Below, piece by piece: positions 1-10,983 of a stretch of DNA of 64,000 bases. The notes below the pieces were generated by a model that was not told where the DNA came from, did no database searches, and was given only the letters and a program-made list of their open reading frames with translations. The position numbers and the translations under genes were made by a program. Every line of letters begins with the position of its first letter. Within the stretch, counting starts at the first letter, position 1. The stretch is from Arachis hypogaea (taxonomy: Eukaryota; Streptophyta; Magnoliopsida; Fabales; Fabaceae), in the NCBI RefSeq assembly GCF_003086295.3, contig NC_092044.1:72282528-72346527 (forward strand), written 5' to 3'.

Positions 1-362
1 TAGTTGTCATAAAAACATGGGATGGATGATTGGTTGTACGATGGGTATGGGTCATAGGAAGGTGCTTGGTGTGGAGGGGCTTGTGAGTATGGTTGACGGT
101 TATGTTGAGGGTATGGTTCATAGGCATATGATGGCGGTTCTTGAAGGTCACAAGGTGATTCACCATAGCCATTGGGTTGATATACATCATAGGATGGCTC
201 TTCTTCATAGTGCATTGGTGGAGGATGTTGCCATGAAGATTGATCATATGCATATGGCTCCTCCCACCATTGATTGTCCCATCCTTGATGCATCTCTTCA
301 TTGAATTTCTCATCACCTACAACATAGTTGTAATCACACTCATAGCCAAAGTGAGAATTCAT
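1..362 (-). CDS. Partial Ty3/gypsy gag-like N-terminus
   Basis: An open minus-strand frame starts with ATG at 362 and runs 120 codons without a stop to the window edge, so only its N-terminus is visible. The product is rich in Tyr, Pro, Gln and Glu (for example EEPSYDVYQPNGYGE), as in the low-complexity N-terminal tract of some plant gypsy gag proteins. The ATG lies about 107 bases downstream of a tRNA-Asp primer binding site next to an LTR, which is where gag belongs. That position is the main support for the call, since no conserved gag core lies inside the window. The protein would act in the retrotransposon capsid. Confidence 0.6.
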   Translation of the reverse strand, partial: MNSHFGYECDYNYVVGDEKFNEEMHQGWDNQWWEEPYAYDQSSWQHPPPMHYEEEPSYDVYQPNGYGESPCDLQEPPSYAYEPYPQHNRQPYSQAPPHQAPSYDPYPSYNQSSIPCFYDN

Positions 363-468
363 GGTGGAAAAAGAAAATAAAATTCTACACTAGCAAATGA
401 AGCAAAAAGCAAAATATTCACACTATTCACATATGTACACTAACCAATAACATAACACCATTGCAAAT

Positions 469-485
469 CCCCGGCAACGGCGCCA
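469..485 (-). other. Primer binding site, tRNA-Asp type
   Basis: The minus strand reads TGGCGCCGTTGCCGGGG, complementary to the 3' end of plant tRNA-Asp(GTC) including its CCA. It lies 3 bases inside the end of the adjacent LTR. This primer type is typical of Athila-like gypsy elements and sets the element's orientation as minus. Confidence 0.85.
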
Positions 486-488
486 TTT

Positions 489-2196
489 TGATGATTGGAT
501 TTTTGACGGTTTAGAATTTCACAAATGAATTCTCGTTGCAAGTATAGTTTCTAAGCCAACAATAATCCTTTCATACAAAAGATTGTTTGTCACAAGTAAC
601 AAACCCCTAAAATTAATAACCGAAGTATTCAAACCTCGGGTCGTTCTCCCTAGGAATTGTAATGAAGTGTTTTGTTATTGGTTGTGAGTTATTTTTGGGG
701 TTTTGGACAAGAAGCATGAAAATAAATGGTAATGAAAATAAACTAACAACTATAAAAGGCTCTTGGCAAGGTATGAAAATTAGAAGTCCTATCCTAGTTA
801 TCCTTCTCAATTGTGATGAGAATTGTTCATTGCTACCACTTAGTTAACCCTTACTAGATAAAGGAAAGTCAAGTGGATGAATCAATTTGATTCCTCAAGT
901 CCTAATCAACTCCTAAAGGAAAGACTAGCTTTAGAGGCATTCAAATCAATTAGCAACTTCTAATTATCAATCAACAAAGGAATTAGATAACTCAAGAGTC
1001 ACTAATTACTCTACCTAGGCCAAGAGGAACAAAACCTACACTAAGTTCCAACCAAGCATTTCATCAAACACTTGGAAGGCATAAAAGAAAAGCATAGTAA
1101 AATCATAACAAGAATAGAATCTAACAACAATTATTGCAAAGAATTAATCAACAACAATCAAGGAAATCACAATTATCATGAATTACCTCAAATTGCATTA
1201 TTGAAAGGAAACAAAGGAACAACAATCTATCCAAAACAAAATGAAGAATTACAATTATGAAAGCACATAACTAGAAAGAGAGAGATGAGAAGATTAAGAA
1301 TTGATAAAAGAAAATTGAATCAAAGCATGAATTAAACCTAGATCTAAGAAGAGAGATTAACCTAAATCTAATCCTAATTCTAGAGAGAAGTGAGAGCTTC
1401 TCTCTCTAGAAACTAACTCTAAACTAATCCTAGTGAATGTGCATTGTTGCCTAGTTCATCCCCCTTATGCCTTCCCCTTAATCCTTCATCCTTATATTCC
1501 TTTTCCTTAGCATTTGGCGCCAAAATGGGTTTAGAAACCCTCTCAAATCGCCAGGCACGTGTTGCATTAGTGAGGTCATGTGCCATCATCGGCGCGTGCG
1601 CACACGGTACGCGTGCGCGTCCTTGGCCTGTTTCGCAATGTGCGCGCGAGCGCCTTGTGCGCGTGCGCGTGCATGACTGACTTTGCTTCTTTGACTTTTT
1701 ATGCTTCTCTCCACTTGTATGCTTCCTTCCTTGCTTCCTCTGATCCATGCCTAGCCTATTTCAATCCTGTAATTACTAGCAAACACATCAAGGCATCTTA
1801 TGGAATCAAAGAGAAACTAGAATTCATCAAAATAAGGCTTAAAAAGCATGTTTTTACACTTAAGCAAAGCATGTTTTTACACTTAAGCACGAATATGGGG
1901 GAGATAACAAAACCATGCTAATTCATAGGCTAAATGTGACAAAAGGTTATCAAAATATTCTAAATTCAATGCAAAATAAACCGTCAAATTGGGGTTTGTC
2001 ACACATCAAGGCATCTTATGGAATCAAAGAGGAATTAGAATTCATCAAAATAAGGCTTAAAAAGCATGTTTTTACACTTAAGCATAAATACGGGAGAGAT
2101 TACAAAACTATACTAATTCATAGGTTAAATGCGAGAAAAGGTCATCAAAATACTCTAAATTCAATACAAGATAAACCGTCAAATTGGGGTTTATCA
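489..2196 (-). repeat. 5' LTR of a minus-strand gypsy element cut by the window edge
   Basis: The LTR is bounded by TGATGATTGG on the left and GGGGTTTATCA on the right, giving TGAT...ATCA inverted ends of about 1.71 kb. The primer site adjoins its left side, so on the minus strand this is the 5' LTR. The 3' LTR and target duplication lie outside the window. The LTR includes a GC-rich segment of alternating purines and pyrimidines (about 1588-1675) and a tandem duplication at its right end. Open frames within it show no coding features. Confidence 0.75.
1785..2196. repeat. 218-bp tandem duplication inside the LTR
   Basis: A segment beginning ACATCAAGGCATCTTATGG starts near 1785 and recurs 218 bases later near 2003. 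Both copies end in an LTR-terminus-like sequence (CAAATTGGGGTTTGTCA near 2001, CAAATTGGGGTTTATCA at 2196). The LTR outer end is therefore present twice in tandem. Confidence 0.8.
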
Positions 2197-2204
2197 AAGA
2201 CCTA

Positions 2205-3860
2205 ACGAATAAACCGTGAACACTAAATGTAACACATTGAACCGGTAACCGCCAACCCATAAACCACAGCCACGAAACCATTAACTATAAGACATAGTAA
2301 CTAAACCGTACACATTGAACCGTACGCATTGAACTGGAAACAACCAAACCATAAACCATATGCACGAAACCATTCACTCTAAGACCTAGTCACTAACCGT
2401 ACACATTGAATTGTACGCTTTGAACTAGAAACCGCGAAACCATAAACCATAGGCACGAAACCATTCACTATAAGACCTAATGAATAAACCATGAACACTA
2501 AACGTAACACATTGAACCGAAAACCGCCAACCCATAAACCACAGCCACGAAACCATTGACTATAAGACATATTAACTAAACCGTACACATTGAACCGTAC
2601 GCATTGAACCGGAAACAAGCAAACCATAAACCATATGCACGAAACTATTCACTCTAAGACCTAGTCACTAAACCGTACACATTGAACCGTACGCATTGAA
2701 CCGAAAACCGCAAAACCATAAATCATAGGCACAACACCATTCACTATAAGACCTAGTCACTAAACCGTACACATTGAACCGTACACATTGAACCGGAAAC
2801 CGCAAAACCATAAACCATAGGCACGAAACCATTCACTATAAGACCTAACGAATAAACCGTGAACACTAAACGTAACACATTGAACCGGTAACCACCAACC
2901 CATAAACCACAGCCACGAAACCATTTACTATAAGACATAGTAACTAAACCGTGCACATTAAACCGTACGCATTGAACCGAAAACAACCAAACCATAAACC
3001 ATATGCACGAAACCATTCACTCTAAGACCTAGTCACTAAACCGTACACACTAAACCGTATGCTTTGAACCAGAAACCGCGAAACCATAAACCATAGGCAC
3101 GAAACCATTCACTATAAGACCTAATGACAAAACCGTGAACCCTAAACCGTATACATTGAACCGAAAAGCTCGAAACCATAAACCATTAGCCATAGTCACT
3201 AAATCGTACACATTGAACCATACGCATTGAACCGAAACAACCAAACCATAAACCATATGCACGAAACCATTCACTCTAAAGACCTAGTCACTAAACCGTA
3301 CACATTGAACCGTATGCATTGAACCGGAAACCACAAAACCATAAACCATAGGCACGAAACCATTCACTATAAGACCTAACGACCAAGCCGTGAATCCTAA
3401 ACCGTACATGTTGAACCGGAAACCTCGAAACCATAAACCATTGGTTATTAACCATAAACCATTAGCCATAGTCACTAAACCGTACACATTGAACCGTACG
3501 CATTGAACCGGAAACAACCAAACCATAAACCATATGCACGAAACCATTCACTCTAAGACCTAGTCACTAAACCGTACACATTGAACCGTACGCTTTGAAC
3601 CAGAAACCGCGAAACCATAAACCATAAGCACGAAACCATTCACTATAAGACCTAACGAGCAAACCGTGAACCCTAAACCGTACACGTTGAACCGGAAACC
3701 TCGAAACCATAAACCATTGGTTATTAACCATAAACCATTAGCCATGGTCACTAAACCGTACACATTGAACCAGAAACAACCAAACCATACGCACGAACAT
3801 ATTGAACCGTACAATTTGAACCGCACACAGTGAACCGTGAACCCTAAACCGAACACATGG
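2205..3860. repeat. Satellite-like tandem array, ~92-bp units with ~7-bp internal rhythm
   Basis: About 1.65 kb is made of diverged copies of a unit of about 91-92 bp built from steps such as AACCGTA, AACCATA and CACATTG. The phrase CACTCTAAGACCTAGTCACT recurs near 2369, 2647, 3013, 3271 and 3550, spacings of roughly 260-370 bp, suggesting a higher-order unit of about three monomers. Many blocks step by 7 bases, like the plant telomere heptamer, and CCCTAAACC occurs in several units. Long open minus-strand frames here are products of the repeat and not genes. Confidence 0.85.
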
Positions 3861-3987
3861 ATAGCACTAAAACTCAGTTTTCCTATAAAGTTGCTTAAGA
3901 TAAATTACTTGGCATGATTCACAAAATATGGGGAGGTTACACCCAATTTAACTTCAATTTCTCCTTATTAGATAAAGTTATCGCATG

Positions 3988-3992
3988 TTCTA
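3988..3992. other. Target site duplication TTCTA, left copy
   Basis: TTCTA directly precedes the left LTR, which starts TGGTATGCG. The matching copy is at 14326-14330. Confidence 0.88.
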
Positions 3993-5719
3993 TGGTATGC
4001 GAAATTGTGATCACTACTTTTCACAAATCAATTAATCCCCGGTGATGAACCCAAAAACTTGGTGTTCAATACCATGGCATAAACACAACTTCGCACAACT
4101 AACCAGCAAGTGTACTGGGTCGTCCAAGTAATAAACCTTACGTGAGTAAGGGTCGATCCCACAGAGATTGTTGGTATGAAGCAAGCTATGGTCACCTTGT
4201 AAATCTTAGTCAGGCAAACTCAAATGGATATGGGTGATATACGAATAAAACATAAAGATAAAGATAGAGATACTTATGTAATTCATTGGTGGGAATTTCA
4301 GATAAGCGTATGAAGATGCTTGGTCCCTTCCGTCTCTCTACTTTCCTACTGTCTTCATCAAATCCTTCTTACTCCTTTCCATGGCAAGCTTATGCAAGGG
4401 TTTCACCGTTGTCAGTGGCTACCTCCCATCCTCTCAGTGGAAATGTTCAACGCACCCTATCACAGCACGGCTATCCATCTGTCGGTTCTCAATCGGGCCG
4501 GAATAGAATCCAGTGATTCTTTTGCGTCTGTCACTAACGCCCCGCCTTCAGGAGTTTGAAGCACGTCACAGTCATTCAATCATTGAATCCTACTCAGAAT
4601 ACCACAGACAAGGTTAGACCTTCCGGATTCTCTTGAATGCCGCCATCAGTTCTAGCCTATACCACGAAGACTCTGATCTCACGGAATGGCTAGCTCGGTT
4701 GTCAGGCGAGCGCTCGGTTGTCAGGCGATCAACCATGCATCGTGTATCAGGAATCCAAGAGATATCCACCCAATCTAAGGTAGAACGGAGGTGGTTGTCA
4801 GGCACACGTTCATAGGTGAGAATGATGATGAGTGTCACGGATCATCACATTCATCAAGTTGAAGAACAAGTGGTATCTTAGAACAAGAACAAGCGGAATT
4901 GAATAGAAGAACAATAGTAATTGCATTAATACTCGAGGTACAGCAGAGCTCCACACCTTAATCTATGGTGTGTAGAAACTCCACCGTTGAAAATACATAA
5001 GAACAAGGTCTAGGCATGGCCGAATGGCCAGCTTCCTAATGAGGGTTCAATCATAAAAACATGATCAAAAGATCTAAAATGATCCAAAGATGAAAATACA
5101 ATAGTAAAAGGTCCTATATATAGAGAACTAGTAGCCTAGGGTTTACAGAGATGAGTAAATGACATAAAAATCCACTTCCGGGCCCACTTGGTGTGTGCTT
5201 GGGCTGAGCATTGAAGCATTTTCGTGTAGAGACTCTTTTGGGAGTTAAACGCCAGCTTTTGTGCCAGTTTGGGCGTTTAACTCCCACTTTGGTGCCAGTT
5301 CCGGCGTTTAACGCTGGGAATTTTGAGGGTGACTTTGAACGCCGGTTTGGGCCATCAAATCTTGGGCAAAGTATGAACTATCATATATTGCTGGAAAGCC
5401 CAAGATGTCTACTTTCCAACGCCGTTGAGTGCGCGCCAATTGGGCTTCTGTAGCTCCAAAAAATCCACTTCCAGTGCAGGGAGGTCAGAATCCAACAACA
5501 TCTGCAGTCCTTTTTAGTCTCTGAATCAGATTTTTGCTCAGGTCCCTCAATTTCAGCCAGAAAATACCTGAAATCACAGAAAAACACACAAACTCATAGT
5601 AAAGTCCAGAAAAGTGAATTTTAACTAAAAACTAATAAAAATATACTGAAAACTAACTAGATCATACTAAAAACATACTAAAAACAATGCCAAAAAGCGT
5701 ACAAATTATCCGCTCATCA
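3993..5719 (-). repeat. 3' LTR of element B
   Basis: This is the left copy of the 1727-bp LTR. On the minus strand it begins TGATGAGCGGATAATTTGTA and ends ...ATACCA. It contains short GGCGTTTAAC-type repeats near 5235-5310. Open frames here are fortuitous. Confidence 0.9.
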
Positions 5720-6645
5720 CAACACCAAACTTAAATTGTTGCTTGTCCTCAAGCAACTGAAAATCAAATAAGATAAAAAGAAGAGAATATGCAATGAATT
5801 TCAAAAACATCTATGAAGATCAGTATTAATTAGATGAGCGGGGCTTTTAGCTTTTTGCCTCTGAATAGTTTTGGCATCTCACTCTATCCTTTGAAATTCA
5901 GAATGATTGGCTTCTTTAGGAACTCATAATCCAGATAGTGTCATTGATTCTCCTAGTTAAGTATGATGATTCTTGAACACAGCTACTTATTGAGTCTTGG
6001 CCGTGGCCCAAAGCATTCTGTCTTCCAGTATTACCACCGGATACATACATGCCACAGACACATAGTTGGGTGAACCTTTTCAGATTGTGACTCAGCTTTG
6101 CTAGAGTCCCCAATTAGAGGTGTCCAGGGTTCTTAAGCACACTCTTTTTGCCTTGGATCTCAACTTTAATTTTTTTATTTTTCTCTCTCTTTTTTTTTTC
6201 TTTTTCTTTCTTCCTTTTTTCGTTTTTCTCTTTCTCTTTTTTTTTTGTATTCACTGCTTTTCTTGCTTCAAGAATCATTTTTATGATTTTTCAGATCCTC
6301 AGTAACATGTTTCCTTTTTCATCATTCTTTCAAGAGCCAACATTCATGAACCACAAATTCAAAAGACATATGCACTGTTTAAGCATACATTCAGAAAACA
6401 AAAGTATTGCCTCCACATCAAAATAATTAAACTGTTATAAAATTCAAAATTCATGCAATTCTTTTCTTTTTCAATTAAGAACATTTTTCATTTAAGAAAG
6501 GTGATGGATTCATAGGACATTCATAACTTTAAGGCATAGACACTAAGACACTAATGATCACAAGACACAAACATAGATAATCATAAGCACTAAAATTCGA
6601 AAAACAGAAAAATAAAGAACAAGGAAATTAAAGAACGGGTCCACC
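5720..6645. other. Non-coding 3' part of element B with a pyrimidine tract
   Basis: Between the second ORF and the 3' LTR the element has no coding sequence. It holds a pyrimidine-only run at about 6178-6221 and further T/C-rich sequence to 6246, equal to purine tracts on the coding strand. Next to the LTR the coding strand reads AAGTTTGGTGTTG and not a classical polypurine tract. Confidence 0.6.
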
Positions 6646-7768
6646 TTAGTGATGGCGGCTTGTTCTTCCTCTTGAAGATCCTATGGAGTGCTTGAGCTCC
6701 TCAATGTCTCTTCCTTGTCTTTGTTGCTCCTCTCTCATGATTCTTTGATCTTCTCTAATTTCATGGAGGAGGACGGAGTGTTCTTGGTGCTCCACCCTTA
6801 GTTGTCCCATGTTGGAACTCAATTCTCCTAGGGAGGTGTTTAGTTGCTCCCAATAGTTTTGTGGAGGAAAGTGCATCCCTTGAGGCATCTCAGGGATTTG
6901 ATGATGAGAGGGGTCTCTTGTTTGCTCCATCCTCTTCTTAGTGATGGGCTTGTCCTCATCAATGGGGATGTCTCCCTCTATGTCAACTCCAACTGAATAA
7001 CAGAGGTGACAAATGAGATGAGGAAAGGCTAACCTTGCCAAGGTAGAGGACTTGTCCGCCACCTTATAAAGTTCTTGGGATATCACCTCATGAACTTCTA
7101 TTTCTTCTCCAATCATGATGCTATGGATCATGATGGCTCGGTCTATAGTAACTTCGGACCGGTTGCTAGTAGGAATGATTGAGCGTTGGATAAACTCCAA
7201 CCATCCCCTAGCCACGGGTTTGAGGTCATGCCTTCTCAGTTGAACCGGCTTCCCTCTTGAATCTCTCTTCTATTGGGCGCCCTCTTCACAAATGTCTATG
7301 AGGACTTGGTCCAACCTTTGATCAAAGTTGACCCTTCTAGTGTAAGGATGTTCATCTCCTTGCATCATGGGCAAGTTGAATGCCAACCTTACATTTTCCG
7401 GACTAAAATCCAAGTATTTCCCCCGAACCATAGTAAGCCAATTCTTTGGATCGGGTTCACACTTTGGTCATGGTTCTTGGTGATCCATGCATTGGCATAG
7501 AACTCTTGAACCATTAAGATTCCGACTTGTTGATGGGGTTGGTAAGAACTTCCCAACCTCTTCTTCGGATCTCATGTCGGATCTCCGGATATTCACTCTT
7601 TTTGAGTGAAAAAGGGACCTCGGGGATCACCTTCTTCAAGGCCACAACTTCATAGAAGTGGTCTTGATGCACCCTTGAGATGAATCTCTCTATCTTCCAT
7701 GACTCGGAGGTAGAAGCTTTTGCCTTCCCTTTCCTCTTTCTAGAGGTTTCTCCGGCCTTGGATGCCAT
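6646..7768 (-). pseudogene. Putative plant transposon protein ORF (Transposase_32-like), frameshifted, element B
   Basis: The ORF starts with ATG near 7768 (MASKAGETSRKRKGKAKAS, a basic N-terminus) and ends with a C-terminus of SRGRTSRHH. Its parts lie in two frames, and comparison with element C places a one-base deletion near 7530. The middle (VARGWLEFIQRSIIPTSN, IDRAIMIHSIMIGEE) resembles the legume family I know as putative plant transposon protein; the Pfam assignment is from memory. The C-terminal ~80 residues are Glu/Gln/Arg-rich and probably coiled-coil. It lies downstream of gag-protease, where related autonomous elements carry pol and an extra ORF. Its function is unknown. Confidence 0.65.
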
Positions 7769-8263
7769 AAATGGTTATGGAAAAACAAAAAGCAATGCTT
7801 TTACCACACCAAACTTAAAAGGTTTGCTCGTCCTCGAGCAAAAGAAGAAAGAAGAGAGTAGAAGAAGAAGAAATAGAGGAGATGGATATGGCTTTGTGTT
7901 CGGCCAAAAGGGAAGAAGTGGTGTGTTAGGTTGTGTGAAAATGAAGGAGTGAAGAAGGGTTTATATAGGAGTGGGAGTGCTCACGGTTCGGTCATGTATG
8001 GGTGGGTTTGGGAGGGAAAGTGGTTTGAATTTGAAGGGTGAGGTAGGTGGGGTTTTATGAAGGATGGATGTGAGTGGTGAAGAGAAAGATGGGATTTGAT
8101 AGGTGAAGGGTTTTTGGGGAAGAGGTGATGAGGTGATTGGTGAATGGGTGAAGAAGAGAGAGAGTGGTAGGGTAGGTGGGGATCCTGTGGGGTCCACAGA
8201 TCCTGAGGTGTCAAGGAAAAGTCATCCCCGCACCAAATGGCATGCAAAATGCGTTTTTAGCCA
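7769..8263. other. Non-coding spacer of element B
   Basis: This is the leader in front of the second ORF. On the minus strand it is C-rich, with a CTCGAGGACGAGC block followed by TTTAAGTTTGGTGTGGT just before the ATG. No coding features are visible. Confidence 0.5.
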
Positions 8264-8445
8264 ATTCTGGCGTTAAACGCCGGGCTGGTGCCCATTTCTG
8301 GCGTTTAACGCCAGGTGCTTGCCCTTTTCTGGCGTTTAACGCCAGTCTGGTGCCCCTTTCTGGCGTTAAACGCCCAGAATGGTGCTAGACTGGGCGTTAA
8401 ACGCCCAACAGCTAACCTTACTGGCGTTTAAACGCCAGCACGCTC
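8264..8445. repeat. Array of six palindromic GGCGTTTAACGCC units, 31-bp period (element B)
   Basis: Units begin near 8268, 8299, 8330, 8361, 8391 and 8422, steps of 30-31 bp. Each core is an inverted repeat of the form GGCGTT-AACGCC. The last, 8421-8438, is a perfect 18-bp palindrome, CTGGCGTTTAAACGCCAG. Element C has the same array at 22560-22735. Confidence 0.9.
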
Positions 8446-8686
8446 TCCTCCAGGGTGTGCTGTTTTTCTTTCTGTTTTTCATTCTGTTTTTGCTTTTTTC
8501 ATTGATTTTGTGACTTCTCATGATCATCAACCTACAAAAGAACATAAAATAACAAAGGAAAATAGATAAAATATAACATTGGGTTGCCTCCCAACAAGCG
8601 CTTCTTTAATGTCAGTAGCTTGACAGAGGGCTCTCATGGAGCCTCACAGATGCTCAGAGCAATGTTGGAACCTCCCAACACCAATC

Positions 8687-10983
8687 TTAGAGTTTTGAAT
8701 GTGGGGGTTCAACACCAAATTTAGAAGTTGTTTGAGGCCTCCCAACACCAAACATAGAGTTTGACTGTGGGGGCTCTGTCTGGCTCTGTTTTGAGAGAAG
8801 CTCTTCATGCTTCCTCTCCATGGTGACAGAGGGATATCCTTGAGCCTCAAACACAAAGGATTCTTCATTCACTTGAATGATCAATTCTCCTCTATCAACA
8901 TCAATCACAGCCTTTGTTGTGGCTAGGAAGGGTCTGCCAAGGATGATGGATTCATCCATGCACTTCCCAGTGTCTAGGACTATGAAATCAGCAGGGATGT
9001 AAAGGTCTTCAACTTTTACCAGAACATCCTCTACAAGTCCATAGGCTTGTTTTCTTGAATTGTCTGCCATCTCTAGTGAGATTTTTGCAGCTTGCACCTC
9101 AAAGACCCCTAACTTCTCCATTACAGAGAGAGGCATGAGGTTTACACTTGACCCTAGGTCACACAAGGCCTTCTTGAAGGTCATGGTGCCTATGGTACAA
9201 GGTATTGAAAACTTCCCAGGGTCCTGTCTCTTTTGAGGCAGCTTCTGCCTAGACAAGTCATCCAGTTCTTTGGTGAGCAAAGGGGGTTCATCTTCCCAAG
9301 TCTCATTTCCAAATAACTTGTCATTTAGCTTCATGATTGCTCCAAGGTATTTGGCAACTTGCTCTTCAGTGACATACTCATCCTCTTCAGAGGAAGAATA
9401 CTCATCAGAGCTCATGAATGGCAGAAGTAAGTCCAATGGAATCTCTATGGTCTCATTTTGAGCCTCAGATTCCCATGGTTCCTCATTGGGGAACTCATTG
9501 GAGGCCAGTGGACGTCCATTGAGGTCTTCCTCAGTGGCGTTCACTGCCTCTCCTTCCTCTCCAAATTCGGCCATGTTGATGGCCTTGCACTCTCCTTTTG
9601 GATTTTCTTATGTATTGCTTGGAAGAGTACTAGGAGGAAGTTCAGTAATTTTCTTGCTCAGCTGACCCACTTGTGCCTCCAAGTTTCTAATGGAGGACCT
9701 TGTTTCAGTCATGAAACTTTGAGTGGTTTTGATTAGATCAGAGACCATGGTTGCTAAGTCAGAGTGGTTCTGCTTAGAATTCTCTGTCTGTTGCTGAGAA
9801 AATGATGGAAAAGGCTTGCTATTGCTAAACCTGTTTCTTCCACCATTACTATTGTTGAAACCTTGTTGAGGTCTCTGTTGATCCTTCCATGAGAGATTTG
9901 GATGATTTCTCCATGAAGGATTATAGGTGTTTCCATAGGGTTCTCCCATGTAATTCACCTCTTCTATTGAAGGGTTCTCAGGATCATAAGCTTCTTCTTC
10001 AGATGAAGCTTCCTTAGTACTACCTGGTGCATTTTGCATTCCAGACAGACTTTGAGAAATCATATTGACTTGTTGAGTCAATATCTTGTTCTGAGCCAAT
10101 ATGGCATTCAGAGTGTCAATCTCAAGAACTCCTTTCTTCTGACTAGTCCCATTATTCACAGGATTCCTTTCAGAAGTGTACATGAATTGGTTATTTGCAA
10201 CCATTTCAATCAGCTCTTGAGCTTCTGTAGGCGTCTTCTTCAGATGAAGAGATCCTCCAGCAGAGCTATCCAAAGACATCTTGGATAGTTCAGAGAGACC
10301 ATCATAGAAAATTCCTATGATGCTCCATTCAGAAAGCATGTCAGAGGGACACTTTCTGATTAATTGTTTGTATCTTTCCCAAGCTTCATAGAGGGATTTT
10401 CCTTCCTTCTGTCTGAAGGTTTGGACTTCCACTCTAAGCTTACTCAATTTTTGAGGTGGAAAGAACTTTGCCAAGAGGCATTGACTAGCTTTTCCCAAGA
10501 GTTCAGGCTTTCTTTAGGTTGTGAGTCCAACCATGTCCTAGCTCTGTCTCTTACAGCAAAAGGGAATAGCATAAGTCTGTAGACCTCAGGGTCAACCCCA
10601 TTAGTCTTGACAGTGTCACAGATTTGCAAGAATTCAGCTAAGAACTGATGAGGATCTTCCAATGGAAGTCCATGGAACTTGCAATTCTGTTGCATTAGAG
10701 AAACTAATTGAGGCTTAAGCTCAAAGTTGTTTGCTCCAATGGCAGGGATAGAGATGCTTCTCCCATAGAAGTCGGGAGTAGGTGCAGTAAAGTCACCCAG
10801 CACCTTCCTTGCATTATTGGCATTGTTGTTGTTTTCGGCTGCCATGGGCTCTTCTTCTTTGAAGATTTCTGTTTGGTCCTCTACAGAGAATTGTGCCTTG
10901 GCTTCTCTTAGTTTTCGCTTCAAGGTCCTTTCAGGTTCAGGATCAGCCTCAACAAGAATGCTCTTGTCTTTGCTCCTGCTCAT
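8687..10983 (-). pseudogene. gag-protease of element B (Athila-like), two disabling changes
   Basis: The ORF starts at 10983 (MSRSKDKSILVEADPEPER). The gag core spans roughly residues 125-260, with VRDRARTWLDSQPKESLNSW and SEWSIIGIFYDGLSE. Then come a Gln/Asn-rich linker and a retroviral-type aspartic protease with ALCDLGSSVNLMP in place of the usual D-T/S-G, and IILGRPFLAT. No CCHC zinc knuckle is seen. Two lesions relative to element C are visible: a one-base deletion near 10480, within the start of the LAKFFPPQ motif, and a GAA-to-TAA change near 9610. Gag would form the particle and the protease would process it; this copy cannot make the full product. Confidence 0.88.

Noticed and set aside
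2379..3856. Series of minus-strand ORFs rich in Val, Phe, Gly and Tyr (65-98 aa)
   Set aside because: They are repeated translations of the satellite unit, with no start context or family motif.
2200..3860. True interstitial telomere
   Set aside because: Exact CCCTAAA tandem runs are absent; only a heptamer-like rhythm with scattered CCCTAAA is present.
4286..5587. Short ORFs inside Athila-like LTRs repeated at 12892-14193, 17028-18287 and 25474-26596
   Set aside because: They recur only because the LTR recurs, differ in length between copies and lack domain features.
8264..8445. CRISPR-like array (repeats of 13-18 bp with 13-18 bp spacers)
   Set aside because: Plant nuclear DNA, palindromic and diverged repeats, no cas genes, and location inside a retrotransposon.
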